Assembly: GCF_900105415.1 (NCBI RefSeq)
Contig: NZ_FNSM01000001.1
Location: 5,481,501 to 5,545,500, forward strand
Direction of reading: 5' to 3'
Source: Streptomyces sp. TLI_105
GTDB taxonomy: Bacteria; Actinomycetota; Actinomycetes; Streptomycetales; Streptomycetaceae
DNA: 64,000 bases
The position numbers and the translations under genes were made by a program. Positions within the stretch are counted from its first letter, which is position 1, and every line of letters begins with the position of its first letter. This document shows positions 50,285-58,834 of the stretch, piece after piece. Under the pieces are notes generated by a model. The model did not search any database and was not told where the DNA came from. It was given only the letters and a program-made list of their open reading frames with translations.

Positions 50285-51424
50285 GTGGCCACGGACTACT
50301 ACGCCGTACTCGGCGTGCGCCGCGACGCGTCCCAGGACGAGATCAAGAAGGCGTTCCGGAGGCTCGCGCGCGAGCTGCACCCGGACGTCAATCCCGATCC
50401 GAAGACGCAGGAACGCTTCAAGGAGATCAACGCCGCCTACGAGGTCCTCTCGGACCCGCAGAAGAAGCAGGTCTACGACCTCGGCGGCGACCCGCTCTCG
50501 GCCTCCGGCGGGGGTGGCGCGGGCGGCGGCTTCGGAGCGGGCGGCTTCGGCAACTTCTCCGACATCATGGACGCCTTCTTCGGCACGGCCTCGCAGCGCG
50601 GCCCGCGCTCGCGCACCCGCCGCGGCCAGGACGCCATGATCCGCCTGGAGATCGACCTCAACGAGGCGGCCTTCGGCACCACCAAGGACATCCAGGTCGA
50701 CACGGCCGTGGTCTGCACCACCTGTTCGGGTGAGGGCGCCGCGCCCGGCACCTCCGCGCAGACCTGTGACATGTGCCGCGGCCGCGGCGAGGTCTCCCAG
50801 GTCACCCGGTCCTTCCTCGGCCAGGTCATGACCTCCCGCCCCTGCCCGCAGTGCCAGGGCTTCGGCACGGTCGTGCCGACCCCGTGCCCCGAGTGCGCCG
50901 GCGACGGCCGCGTGCGGTCCCGCCGCACGCTCACGGTCAAGATCCCGGCCGGTGTCGACAACGGCACCCGCATCCAGCTCGCGGGCGAGGGCGAGGTCGG
51001 CCCCGGCGGCGGCCCCGCCGGCGACCTGTACGTCGAGATCCACGAGACCCCGCACGAGGTCTTCCAGCGGCGCGGCGACGACCTGCACTGCACGGTCACC
51101 ATCCCGATGACGGCGGGCGCGCTCGGCACCAAGGTGCCGCTGCAGACCCTCGACGGCGTCGAGGAGATCGACATCCGCCCGGGCACGCAGTCCGGCCAGT
51201 CGATCCCGCTGCACGGGCGCGGCGTCACGCACCTGCGGGGCAACGGCCGGGGCGACCTGATCGTGCACGTCGAGGTGACGACCCCGAGCAAGCTCGACGC
51301 GGAGCAGGAGCGCCTCCTGCGCGAGCTGGCCAAGCTGCGCGGCGAGGAACGGCCCACGGGGCAGTTCCAGCCGGGGCAGCAGGGGCTGTTCTCGCGGCTG
51401 AAGGACGCGTTCAACGGACGCTGA
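50285..51424 (+). CDS. dnaJ: Chaperone DnaJ (type I)
   Basis: A 379-residue co-chaperone that stimulates DnaK ATPase. The J domain (residues 3-68) has the HPD motif in ELHPDVNPD. A Gly/Phe region follows (GGGGAGGGFGAGGFGNF). Four zinc-binding repeats are present (CTTCSGEG, CDMCRGRG, CPQCQGFG, CPECAGDG), then the C-terminal substrate domains. The GTG at 50285 abuts the hrcA stop, so the gene is in the HrcA-controlled operon; this is the second DnaJ typical of Streptomyces, apart from the dnaK operon. A terminator follows. Confidence 0.97.
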   Translation: MATDYYAVLGVRRDASQDEIKKAFRRLARELHPDVNPDPKTQERFKEINAAYEVLSDPQKKQVYDLGGDPLSASGGGGAGGGFGAGGFGNFSDIMDAFFGTASQRGPRSRTRRGQDAMIRLEIDLNEAAFGTTKDIQVDTAVVCTTCSGEGAAPGTSAQTCDMCRGRGEVSQVTRSFLGQVMTSRPCPQCQGFGTVVPTPCPECAGDGRVRSRRTLTVKIPAGVDNGTRIQLAGEGEVGPGGGPAGDLYVEIHETPHEVFQRRGDDLHCTVTIPMTAGALGTKVPLQTLDGVEEIDIRPGTQSGQSIPLHGRGVTHLRGNGRGDLIVHVEVTTPSKLDAEQERLLRELAKLRGEERPTGQFQPGQQGLFSRLKDAFNGR

Positions 51425-51431
51425 TCCGGGT

Positions 51432-51474
51432 GTACGGAAAGGGGCGGCGCTCTGGTGCCGCCCCTTTCCCGTAC
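51432..51474 (+). terminator. Terminator after dnaJ
   Basis: An 11-bp inner stem (51438-51448 with 51457-51467) extends outward with a one-base bulge to 51432/51474. Loop 8 nt. Confidence 0.8.
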
Positions 51475-51503
51475 CCGTCCCGGCGGCATGACACGATGCC
51501 CAT

Positions 51504-52586
51504 ATGTCCACCACCGCACTGAACGATCTCTCTCGGTTTCCGATCGTGCAGGCCCCCATGGCGGGTGGCGCCTCCTGTCCCGAGCTCGTCGGAGCCGTCT
51601 GCGAGGCCGGGGCGCTCGGCTTCCTCGCCGCCGGGTACAAGACGGCCGGAGGCCTGTACCAGGAGATCAAGCGGGTGCGCGGGCTCACCGCGCGCCCCTT
51701 CGGGGTCAACCTCTTCATGCCGCAGGACGGGCGGCCCGCCGACCCCGCCGCCGTCGAGGTCTACCGCCACCAGCTCGCGGGCGAGGCCACCTGGTACGAC
51801 ACCCCGCTCGGCGAGACCGACGACTCCCGCGACGACGCCTACGACGCCAAGCTGGCCATCCTCCTGGAGGACCCGGTCCCCGTCGTCTCCTTCACCTTCG
51901 GCTGCCCCCCGAGGGAGACCTTCCACGCCTTCGACCGCGTCGGTACGTACACGATCGTGACCGTCACCTCCGCCGACGAGGCCCTCGCCGCGCAGGCGGC
52001 CGGCGCCGACGCCGTCTGCGTCCAGGGCGTCGAGGCCGGCGGACACCAGGGCACGTACCGCGACGACCCGTCCGACGAAGACGCCCCCGGCACCGGGCTC
52101 CTCACCCTCGTCACCCAGGTCCGGGAGGCCGTCGCGCTGCCGATCGTCGCCGCCGGCGGCATCATGCGCGGCGCGCAGATCGCCGCCGTCCTCGCCGCCG
52201 GGGCCGAGGCCGCCCAGCTCGGCACCGCCTTCCTCCGCTGCCCCGAGTCGGGCGCCCACCCGCTGCACAAGCAGGCCCTGACGGACCCGCTCTTCACCCG
52301 CACCGCCCTCACCCGGGCCTTCTCGGGGCGCCCGGCGCGCGGCCTCGTCAACCGCTTCATGCGCGAGCACGGGCCGTACGCCCCCGCCGCCTACCCCGAG
52401 ATCCACCACCTCACCGCCCCGCTCCGCAAGGCCGCCGCTGCCGCCGGCGACGCCCAGGGCATGGCCCTGTGGGCCGGTCAGGGCCACCGCCTCGCCCGGG
52501 AACTCCCCGCCGGGCAGCTGGTCGAGGTGCTGGCCGCCGAACTCGACACCGCCCTCTCCGAGCTGGCCCCCAGGAGCGCCTCATGA
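51504..52586 (+). CDS. Nitronate monooxygenase (2-nitropropane dioxygenase family)
   Basis: A 360-residue FMN-dependent TIM-barrel enzyme. Visible motifs are FPIVQAPMAGGASCPELVGAVCEAGALGFLAAGY at the N-terminus, GVNLFMP, VSFTFGCPP, and the FMN-phosphate loop GADAVCVQGVEAGGHQG with IVAAGGIMRGAQIAAVLAAGAEAAQLGTAFL. It should oxidise propionate 3-nitronate or similar toxic nitronates. The ATG at 51504 lies 6 nt after CACGAT, a weak -10. It overlaps rsmE by 4 nt, but a functional link is not obvious. Confidence 0.93.
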   Translation: MSTTALNDLSRFPIVQAPMAGGASCPELVGAVCEAGALGFLAAGYKTAGGLYQEIKRVRGLTARPFGVNLFMPQDGRPADPAAVEVYRHQLAGEATWYDTPLGETDDSRDDAYDAKLAILLEDPVPVVSFTFGCPPRETFHAFDRVGTYTIVTVTSADEALAAQAAGADAVCVQGVEAGGHQGTYRDDPSDEDAPGTGLLTLVTQVREAVALPIVAAGGIMRGAQIAAVLAAGAEAAQLGTAFLRCPESGAHPLHKQALTDPLFTRTALTRAFSGRPARGLVNRFMREHGPYAPAAYPEIHHLTAPLRKAAAAAGDAQGMALWAGQGHRLARELPAGQLVEVLAAELDTALSELAPRSAS

Positions 52587-53326
52587 CCGCACCCGTCTTC
52601 GTCGTCGACACCGTCCCCGGTGCCGGGAGTTTCCTCCTGGACGGGCCCGAGGGGCGGCACGCCGTCTCCGTGAAGCGGCTGCGCGCCGGGGAGGAGCTGG
52701 TCCTCGCCGACGGGCGGGGCCGCTGGGCCGAGTGCGTGGTGGTCTCCGCCGAGGGCAAGGACGAGCTCACCGTGCGGGTCGACGAGGTCCACGAGGACCC
52801 CGAGGAGGAGCCGCGCGTCACGGTCGTCCAGGCGCTGCCCAAGGGAGACCGGGGCGAACTCGCCGTCGAGACCATGACGGAGACCGGCGTGGACGGGATC
52901 GTGCCCTGGGCCGCCTCCCGCTGCATCACCCAGTGGAAGGGCGACCGGGGCCTCAAGGCGCTCGCCAAGTGGCGGTCCACCGCGCGCGAGGCCGGCAAGC
53001 AGTCGCGCCGGACCCGCTTCCCCGAGGTCGCCGACCTCATGACGACCAAGCAGGTCGCCGCCCTCCTCGCGGGCGCCGACTTCGCGGCCGTCCTGCACGA
53101 GGACCGCGACCACCCCAGCGGGACGCTCGCCACCGCCGACCTCCCGGCGAAGGGCTCGATCGTGCTCGTCGTCGGCCCCGAGGGCGGGGTCTCCCCGGAC
53201 GAGCTCGCCGCCTTCGAGGCCGCCGGGGCGAAGCCGTACCGCCTCGGCCACAGCGTCCTGCGCACCTCCACGGCAGGCACGGCGGCGACGGCCCTGGTCT
53301 TGGGGCGCACCGGCCGCTGGAGCTAG
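52583..53326 (+). CDS. rsmE: 16S rRNA (uracil1498-N3)-methyltransferase
   Basis: A 247-residue SPOUT methyltransferase that modifies U1498 of 16S rRNA. The N-terminal PUA-like domain (PEGRHAVSVKRLRAGEELVLADGRG) is followed by the SPOUT knot with VVGPEGGVSPDELAAFEAAG and LGHSVLRTSTAGTAATA, the S-adenosylmethionine-binding loops. The ATG at 52583 overlaps the upstream stop (ATGA). Its position after dnaJ is typical of many bacteria. A dispersed palindromic element starts 5 nt after the stop. Confidence 0.96.
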   Translation: MTAPVFVVDTVPGAGSFLLDGPEGRHAVSVKRLRAGEELVLADGRGRWAECVVVSAEGKDELTVRVDEVHEDPEEEPRVTVVQALPKGDRGELAVETMTETGVDGIVPWAASRCITQWKGDRGLKALAKWRSTAREAGKQSRRTRFPEVADLMTTKQVAALLAGADFAAVLHEDRDHPSGTLATADLPAKGSIVLVVGPEGGVSPDELAAFEAAGAKPYRLGHSVLRTSTAGTAATALVLGRTGRWS

Positions 53327-53331
53327 GGGGT

Positions 53332-53394
53332 GTCCGGAAAGTAGCGCCGTCTGCCCGGACGTCGCGAGCCGGGCGGGACTTTCCGGACAGGCCC
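53332..53394 (+). repeat. Dispersed palindromic element, copy 2
   Basis: Matches the element at 46624-46680, with the same outer arms (GTCCGGAAAG, ACTTTCCGGAC) and inner GCCCGG/CCGGGC stem, and an extra few bases in the centre. It also starts 5 nt after a stop codon and meets the stop of the convergent gene. Confidence 0.8.
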
Positions 53395-53753
53395 TAACCC
53401 TCCGCGGGAGCCGTCAGGGTGTCGTAGAGGGGCCAGGCGTCCTCCTCGCGGACGCCGTGGGCGGTGGGAAGGAGGCCGCGGGCCGCCGCCTCCTCCAGGA
53501 AGCGGCGTACGACACCGGGCTTGTTCAGGTTCAGGATGTCGCCGCCGGTCGACGCCACGTCGCCCAGGCCGAAGGGGTATCCGGCCACGATGCGGCCCGG
53601 CCCGCCCCGGAAGACCAGCCGGAGCTGCGCGTGGCGGTGCTCCGCGCGGCGCAGCGAGAGCACGGTCCGGCAGCCGGGGTGCCGGTGCCGGACGTTCCAG
53701 AGCCATACGGTGCCGTCCACGGTCAGTCTGCGCGGTGCGCCTTCCCGTCTCAT
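53394..53753 (-). CDS. Conserved hypothetical protein
   Basis: A 119-residue basic protein (MRREGAPRRLTVDGTVWLWNVRHRHPG...) with a beta-rich N-terminal half and a helical C-terminus (GVVRRFLEEAAARGLLPTAHGVREEDAWPLYDTL). No membrane segment or known domain. The ATG at 53753 is placed 7 nt after a TAGGGT box on the reverse strand. It converges with rsmE and is divergent from the AAA+ ATPase. Function unknown. Confidence 0.78.
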   Translation of the reverse strand: MRREGAPRRLTVDGTVWLWNVRHRHPGCRTVLSLRRAEHRHAQLRLVFRGGPGRIVAGYPFGLGDVASTGGDILNLNKPGVVRRFLEEAAARGLLPTAHGVREEDAWPLYDTLTAPAEG

Positions 53754-53760
53754 GCCGCGC

Positions 53761-53766
53761 ACCCTA
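53761..53766 (-). promoter_or_regulatory. -10 hexamer TAGGGT, leaderless start
   Basis: On the reverse strand TAGGGT is followed by 7 nt and the ATG at 53753. Confidence 0.4.
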
Positions 53767-53815
53767 CGCCCCGCGCCCTGCCGAACCCGGTGGACAGCGG
53801 ACCCCGCACGCTCCT

Positions 53816-53821
53816 TAGGCT
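53816..53821 (+). promoter_or_regulatory. -10 hexamer TAGGCT for the AAA+ gene
   Basis: TAGGCT is followed by 7 nt and the ATG at 53829. Confidence 0.4.
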
Positions 53822-53828
53822 GACCCGC

Positions 53829-55241
53829 ATGGCCGACGAGTCCCCCCTCATCCGCAGTCTGCGCGCCGCCGTGGCCGCCGCCCCCGGTGACGTGCCCCTG
53901 CGCCTCCACTTCGCCGAACTCCTCCTCGCCGAGGGGCTGGGCGACGAGGCCGTCGCGGAGGCGGCCGTCGCTCTCCAGCACGCGCCCGGCGACGCGGCCG
54001 CCCGCGCGCTGATGGTCCGCGCGATGGGGATGGCCCCGGCGCCCGCGCCGGTCTCCGAAAAGGCCGCCGAGCCCGCGTCGGCTCCGGAAAAGCCCGCCGA
54101 GCCCGCCGAGCCCGCCGTGCCGGTCGAGTCCGCGTCGGTTCCGGAAAAGCCCGCGCCGGTCTTCGAAAACCCCGCCTCGGCTCCGGAAAAGCCCGCGCCC
54201 GTCTCCGAAAACCCCGCCCCCGCCCCCGAAGAGCCCGTCGTCCCCTCCTTCGACTGGGACGCCGCCGAGCAGCAGGTCCGGGACCTCGTCGGGCCCCGGT
54301 TCCTGGACGCCCCGCAGGCCGACGGTGCCGGCGGGACCGCCGGGGACGCCGCCGCCTGGGACGTCGACGCCCCCGGCGCCGTGCGCCTCGCCGACGTCGG
54401 CGGCATGGACGAGGTCAAGGAGCGCCTGGAGGCCGCCTTCCTCGCGCCCATGCGCAACCCCGAACTGCGCAGGCTGTACGGCAAGTCGCTCCGCGGCGGC
54501 CTCCTCCTCTACGGCCCGCCCGGCTGCGGCAAGACGTTCATCGCGCGGGCCGTCGCGGGCGAGCTCGGCGCGAACTTCCTCACCGTCTCGCTCTCCGACG
54601 TCCTCGACATGTGGATCGGGGCCTCCGAGAAGAACATCCACGACATCTTCGAGACCGCCCGCCGCCAGGCGCCCTGCGTCGTCTTCCTCGACGAGCTGGA
54701 CGCCCTCGGCGCCAAGCGCTCGCGCACCCACCACAGCGGCCTGCGCAACGTCGTCAACCAGCTCCTCACCGAGCTCGACGGCATCGCGAGCGGCGCCGGC
54801 AACGAGGGCGTCTTCGTCCTCGCCGCCACCAACGTGCCCTGGGACGTGGACATCGCGCTGCGCCGCCCGGGCCGCCTCGACCGCACGCTGCTCGTGCTGC
54901 CGCCGGACGCCGCCGCCCGGGAGTCGATCCTCCGCTACCACCTGCGGGAGCGCCCCATCGAGGCCGTCGACCTCGGCAAACTCGTCAAGGCCACCGAGGA
55001 CTTCTCCGGCGCGGACCTCGCGCACGTCTGTGAGACGGCCGCCGAGGCCGCGCTCCTCGACTCCGCCCGCACCGGTTCCGTACGCCTGATCACCACCAAG
55101 GACCTGCTCGGCGCGGCCCGGCAGATCAAGCCGTCCACGGAGCCGTGGTTCGCCGCCGCCCGGAACGTCGCCATGTTCGCCAACGAGGGCGGTCTGTACG
55201 ACGACCTCCTCGCCCACCTCAAGCGGAAGCGCAAGCTGTGA
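53829..55241 (+). CDS. AAA+ ATPase with TPR-like N-terminus
   Basis: A 470-residue ATPase. Residues 1-65 look like a TPR-type helical pair (LRLHFAELLLAEGLGDEAVAEAAVALQHAPGD). Residues about 70-140 are a low-complexity linker with repeats of the form PEKPAPV and ENPA. The AAA domain is of the classic Vps4/p97/FtsH type: Walker A GPPGCGKT at 229-236, pore-like DMWIGASEKN, Walker B VVFLDELDAL near 285, sensor-1 AATN, arginine-finger region RRPGRLDR and FSGADL. It could remodel or unfold protein complexes. It overlaps the next gene (GTGA), a TPR membrane protein that is the likely partner. Substrate unknown. Confidence 0.9.
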   Translation: MADESPLIRSLRAAVAAAPGDVPLRLHFAELLLAEGLGDEAVAEAAVALQHAPGDAAARALMVRAMGMAPAPAPVSEKAAEPASAPEKPAEPAEPAVPVESASVPEKPAPVFENPASAPEKPAPVSENPAPAPEEPVVPSFDWDAAEQQVRDLVGPRFLDAPQADGAGGTAGDAAAWDVDAPGAVRLADVGGMDEVKERLEAAFLAPMRNPELRRLYGKSLRGGLLLYGPPGCGKTFIARAVAGELGANFLTVSLSDVLDMWIGASEKNIHDIFETARRQAPCVVFLDELDALGAKRSRTHHSGLRNVVNQLLTELDGIASGAGNEGVFVLAATNVPWDVDIALRRPGRLDRTLLVLPPDAAARESILRYHLRERPIEAVDLGKLVKATEDFSGADLAHVCETAAEAALLDSARTGSVRLITTKDLLGAARQIKPSTEPWFAAARNVAMFANEGGLYDDLLAHLKRKRKL

Positions 55242-56332
55242 CCGCCTCCACCGCGCTCGCCCGCGCCGAGGCGCTCTACGAGACCGGGCGGTACGCGCAG
55301 GCCGGCGAGCTCGTCGCCCGGCACCTGGCGACCGAACCGGAGGACGCCGAGGCGCTCGTCCTGCTCGCCCGCTGCCACCACCGGGCCGGCGACCGGACCG
55401 CCGCCCTCGCCGCCGTCGACCAGGCGCTGCGGGCCGAGCCCGAGCTGCTCGGGGGCTGGCTGATGCGGGTCCACGTCCTGCTCGCCGACCGACGGTTCCA
55501 GGAGGCCGAGGCCACCGCCCGGCACGCCGTCGCACTCGCCCCGCAGTACTGGGGCACCCACTACGCGCTCGGCACCGCCCTCGCCGAGCACGCCGAACAC
55601 GCGCGCACGCCCGCGCGTACCGTCGAGGCGTACGAGGCGGCGCGGACCGCCGTCGGCCTCGCCCCCGAGGAGGACGCGGCCCACTTCCTGGTCGGCCTCA
55701 CCGCCCAGCGGCGCGGCGACCACGCCACCGCGCAGCGGGCGTACGAGACGACCCTGCGGCTCAACCCGCAGAGCAGCGAGGCCCACAACAACCTCTCGCT
55801 GCTGCGGCTGCGCCGCCGCTGGTTCCGGCGCGGGGCCTGGACGCAGGCCGCCGAGGGCTTCGTCGCCTCCGCCGCGCTCGACCTCCACGACCGCAAGGCC
55901 CGCTACAACCTGGAGGCCATGGCCTGGAACACCGCCGCCGGGGCCCGCTGGGTCGCCCTCGTCGGCTTCCTGGCCTCCGCCGTCGCCATCGCCGCGATCC
56001 CCGGCCGCGCGACCTGGGCGGACGCGGCCGTGCCGCTCCTGGTCGGCGGGGCCGTGATCCTCGGCGCCTGGGCCGGGTGGGGGGTGTGGATGGCCCGCCG
56101 GGTGCCGCCCCGGCTGCGCCGGCCCCTGCTCCTCGTGGCCCGCAACTGCCGGCCCGTGCTGTTCATGGCGGGGGCCGTCGGACTCCTCGGCCTCTACTCG
56201 CTCGTCTCGCTCGCCCTGTGGTCCTTCGACTCGGGCGTGGTGAGCGGATTCGGCACGCCCCTCTTCTGGGGCGTGATCATCACGTACTGGGTGAGCCGCT
56301 CGGCGCTCAACCGCCGCGCACCCAAGGAGTAG
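55238..56332 (+). CDS. TPR membrane protein, partner of AAA+ ATPase
   Basis: A 364-residue protein. Residues about 1-200 contain five or so tetratricopeptide repeats (ARAEALYETGRYAQAGELVARHLA, LARCHHRAGDRTAALAAVDQAL, AHFLVGLTAQRRGDHATAQRAYETTLRLNPQSSEAHNNL). Three or four membrane helices follow in the last 130 residues (WVALVGFLASAVAIAAI, PLLVGGAVILGAWAGWGVW, PVLFMAGAVGLLGLYSLVSLAL, TPLFWGVIITYWV). TPRs should face the cytoplasm and recruit other proteins, the AAA+ ATPase being the obvious candidate through the GTGA-coupled start at 55238. Function unknown. Confidence 0.87.
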   Translation: MTASTALARAEALYETGRYAQAGELVARHLATEPEDAEALVLLARCHHRAGDRTAALAAVDQALRAEPELLGGWLMRVHVLLADRRFQEAEATARHAVALAPQYWGTHYALGTALAEHAEHARTPARTVEAYEAARTAVGLAPEEDAAHFLVGLTAQRRGDHATAQRAYETTLRLNPQSSEAHNNLSLLRLRRRWFRRGAWTQAAEGFVASAALDLHDRKARYNLEAMAWNTAAGARWVALVGFLASAVAIAAIPGRATWADAAVPLLVGGAVILGAWAGWGVWMARRVPPRLRRPLLLVARNCRPVLFMAGAVGLLGLYSLVSLALWSFDSGVVSGFGTPLFWGVIITYWVSRSALNRRAPKE

Positions 56333-56461
56333 GCCTTCCCCCGGCCCGTGGGGTTTTCCGTCGGCTGTCGGAGGCGGCGGATAGCATGACCGGGTAGTTG
56401 ATCGTCAAGGCACGGCCAGTACATGGTCAGTGATCGCCATCAGACCGAGGAGGCCCGGGAC

Positions 56462-56821
56462 ATGGCCGGAGAGCCGCAGAGCGACTGCCTGTTCTGCAAG
56501 ATCGTGGAAGGGGAGGTGCCGGCGACGATCGTGCGCGAGACGGAGACCACCGTCGCGTTCCGCGACATCAACCCGCAGGCGCCGACGCACGTCCTCGTGA
56601 TCCCGCGCCTGCACTACCCCGACGCCGCGTCGCTGGCCGCCGCCGCGCCGACCGTCGCCGCCGACATACTGCGCGAGGCGGGCGAGGTCGCCGAGCAGGA
56701 GAAGATCGACGGCAGCGGCTTCCGGATCGTCTTCAACACCGGCGCGGGCGCCGGCCAGACCGTCTTCCACGCCCACGCGCACGTCCTCGGCGGCCGCGGC
56801 CTCAACTGGCCCCCCGGGTAA
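56462..56821 (+). CDS. HIT family nucleotide-binding protein
   Basis: A 119-residue HIT hydrolase (HINT-like). An N-terminal CLFCKIVEGE zinc-type motif precedes the catalytic HxHxHxx motif HAHAHVLGG near residues 104-112. Such enzymes cleave aminoacyl- or nucleoside phosphoramidates. The ATG at 56462 has GAGGAGG about 9 nt upstream. RNase Z starts 3 nt after its stop, so the two are one operon with the purine deaminase. Confidence 0.93.
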   Translation: MAGEPQSDCLFCKIVEGEVPATIVRETETTVAFRDINPQAPTHVLVIPRLHYPDAASLAAAAPTVAADILREAGEVAEQEKIDGSGFRIVFNTGAGAGQTVFHAHAHVLGGRGLNWPPG

Positions 56822-56824
56822 CCC

Positions 56825-57730
56825 GTGTCCGTACGCGAACTGGTCGTCCTCGGGACCGCGAGCCAGGTGCCGACCCGGCACCGCAACCACAACGGCTACG
56901 TGCTGCGCTGGGACGGAAAGGGCATCCTCTTCGACCCGGGCGAGGGCACCCAGCGCCAGATGCTGAGGGCCGGGGTCGCCGCGCACGACCTCGACCGGAT
57001 CTGCGTCACGCACTTCCACGGCGACCACTCGCTCGGCCTGGCCGGGGTGATCCAGCGGATCAACCTCGACCAGGTCCCCCACCCGGTCACCGCCCACTAC
57101 CCGGCGAGCGGGCAGCACTTCTTCGAGCGGCTGCGGTACGCCACGGCCTACCGCGAGACCGTGCGGCTGACCGAGGCCCCGGTGGCCGCCGACGGGCCGC
57201 TCGCCGTCACCGGGTCCTTCACCCTGGACGCCCGCCGGCTCTCCCACCCCGTCGAGTCCTACGGCTACCGGATCATCGAGCCCGACGGGCGCCGCCTCCT
57301 GCCCGAGAAGCTCGCCGCGCACGGCATCAAGGGCCCCGACGTCGGCCGGATCCAGCGCGACGGCAGCCTCGACGGCGTCTCCCTCGACGACGTCAGCGAG
57401 GTCCGGCGCGGGCAGCGCTTCGCCTTCGTCATGGACACCCGGCTCTGCGACGGGGTGCACGCCCTCGCCGAAGGCGCCGACATGCTCGTCATCGAGTCGA
57501 CCTTCCTCGACGAGGACGTCCGGCTCGCCACCGACCACGGCCACCTGACGGTCGGACAGGCCGCCACCGTCGCACGCGACGCGGGCGTCCGGCACCTCGT
57601 CCTGACCCACTTCTCGCAGCGCTACTCCGACCCCACCGCCTTCGAACGGCAGGCGCGGGCGGCCGGGTTCGACGGCGAGCTGAGCATCGCCCAGGACCTC
57701 ATGAGGGTCCCCGTACCGAAACGAACGTGA
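56825..57730 (+). CDS. rnz: Ribonuclease Z-like tRNA 3'-processing enzyme
   Basis: A 301-residue MBL-fold nuclease that removes 3' trailers from tRNA precursors. The motif THFHGDHS near residues 61-68 carries the zinc ligands; [16 protein letters not shown] at the start and [11 protein letters not shown] near the end are RNase Z landmarks. It is relevant that the tRNA-Ala genes here lack encoded CCA, because such precursors need RNase Z. The GTG at 56825 follows the HIT stop by 3 nt. The stop overlaps the next start (GTGA). Confidence 0.92.
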   Translation: MSVRELVVLGTASQVPTRHRNHNGYVLRWDGKGILFDPGEGTQRQMLRAGVAAHDLDRICVTHFHGDHSLGLAGVIQRINLDQVPHPVTAHYPASGQHFFERLRYATAYRETVRLTEAPVAADGPLAVTGSFTLDARRLSHPVESYGYRIIEPDGRRLLPEKLAAHGIKGPDVGRIQRDGSLDGVSLDDVSEVRRGQRFAFVMDTRLCDGVHALAEGADMLVIESTFLDEDVRLATDHGHLTVGQAATVARDAGVRHLVLTHFSQRYSDPTAFERQARAAGFDGELSIAQDLMRVPVPKRT

Positions 57731-58728
57731 ACATGCCTGTACCCAAGGCCGAACTGCACCTCCACATCGAAGGCACCCTCGAACCCGAGCTCGCCTTCGC
57801 GCTCGCCGCCCGCAACGGCGTCACCCTGCCGTACGCGGACACCGAGGCCCTCCGCGAGGCGTACAGCTTCAGCGACCTCCAGTCCTTCCTGGACCTCTAC
57901 TACAACCTGATGGCGGTCCTGCGCACCGCCGAGGACTTCACCGAGCTCGCCGACGCCTACCTGGAGCGGGCCGCGGCCCAGGGCGTCCGGCACGCCGAGA
58001 TCTTCTTCGACCCGCAGGCGCACACCGCCCGCGGCGTCCCGATCGGCACCGTGATCGAGGGCCTCGGCGCCTCCCTCGACCGCGCCGAGGAGCGGTACGG
58101 GATCTCCACCCGGCTCATCCTGTGCTTCCTGCGCGACGAGTCGGCCGAGTCGGCGCTCGCGACCCTGGACGCCGCGAAGCCGTACCTGCACCGGATCACC
58201 GGGGTCGGCCTGGACTCGGCGGAGGTCGGCCACCCGCCGGCCAAGTTCCGCGAGGTGTACGAGGAGGCCGCCCGGCTCGGCCTGCGCCGCGTCGCCCACG
58301 CGGGCGAGGAGGGCCCGGCGGCCTACGTCCGCGAGGCGCTCGACGTGCTCGGAGCGGAGCGGATCGACCACGGGCTGCGCTGCATGGAGGACCCGGAGCT
58401 CGTCGACCGGCTGGCCCGCGAGCGGATCCCGCTGACGGTGTGCCCCTTCTCGAACGTCCGGCTCCGCGTCATCGACGCCCTCGCCGACCATCCGCTCGCC
58501 GCGATGATGTCGGCGGGGCTGCTCGTCACCGTCAACTCCGACGACCCCGCGTACTTCGGCGGGTACGCGGGCGACAACTTCGACGGGGTGCGCGACGCGC
58601 TGGGCCTGTCGCCGGAGCAGCTCCGCGAGCTGGCGCGGAACTCCTTCCGGGCGTCGTTCCTGGAGGACGACGAGGAGCGGCGGGCGCGGTACCTCGCCGA
58701 GGTGGAGGCGTACGAGTTCGACGCGTAG
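57727..58728 (+). CDS. Adenine/adenosine deaminase family protein
   Basis: A 333-residue TIM-barrel amidohydrolase of the adenosine deaminase family. Metal ligands appear in [15 protein letters not shown]; catalytic residues in [22 protein letters not shown] and [10 protein letters not shown]. The HIEGTLEPE variant and lack of an adenosine-type lid match the adenine (6-aminopurine) deaminase branch better than adenosine deaminase, but this is by pattern only. The start is GTG 57727, coupled to rnz by GTGA, or ATG 57733. Confidence 0.88.
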   Translation: MNMPVPKAELHLHIEGTLEPELAFALAARNGVTLPYADTEALREAYSFSDLQSFLDLYYNLMAVLRTAEDFTELADAYLERAAAQGVRHAEIFFDPQAHTARGVPIGTVIEGLGASLDRAEERYGISTRLILCFLRDESAESALATLDAAKPYLHRITGVGLDSAEVGHPPAKFREVYEEAARLGLRRVAHAGEEGPAAYVREALDVLGAERIDHGLRCMEDPELVDRLARERIPLTVCPFSNVRLRVIDALADHPLAAMMSAGLLVTVNSDDPAYFGGYAGDNFDGVRDALGLSPEQLRELARNSFRASFLEDDEERRARYLAEVEAYEFDA

Positions 58729-58739
58729 CGGCGGTTTTC

Positions 58740-58782
58740 CGCCGTACCGGCTCCGCGGGTTTCGCCGTACCGGCTCCGCGGG
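58740..58782 (+). repeat. 20-bp tandem duplication after the deaminase gene
   Basis: The sequence CGCCGTACCGGCTCCGCGGG occurs at 58740-58759 and 58763-58782, starting 12 nt after the stop codon. Confidence 0.85.
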
Positions 58783-58834
58783 CTCCCCGCGCGGTGATAC
58801 TGGGCGCCGACAGTCGTCTCGGGGGGAGCACAGG

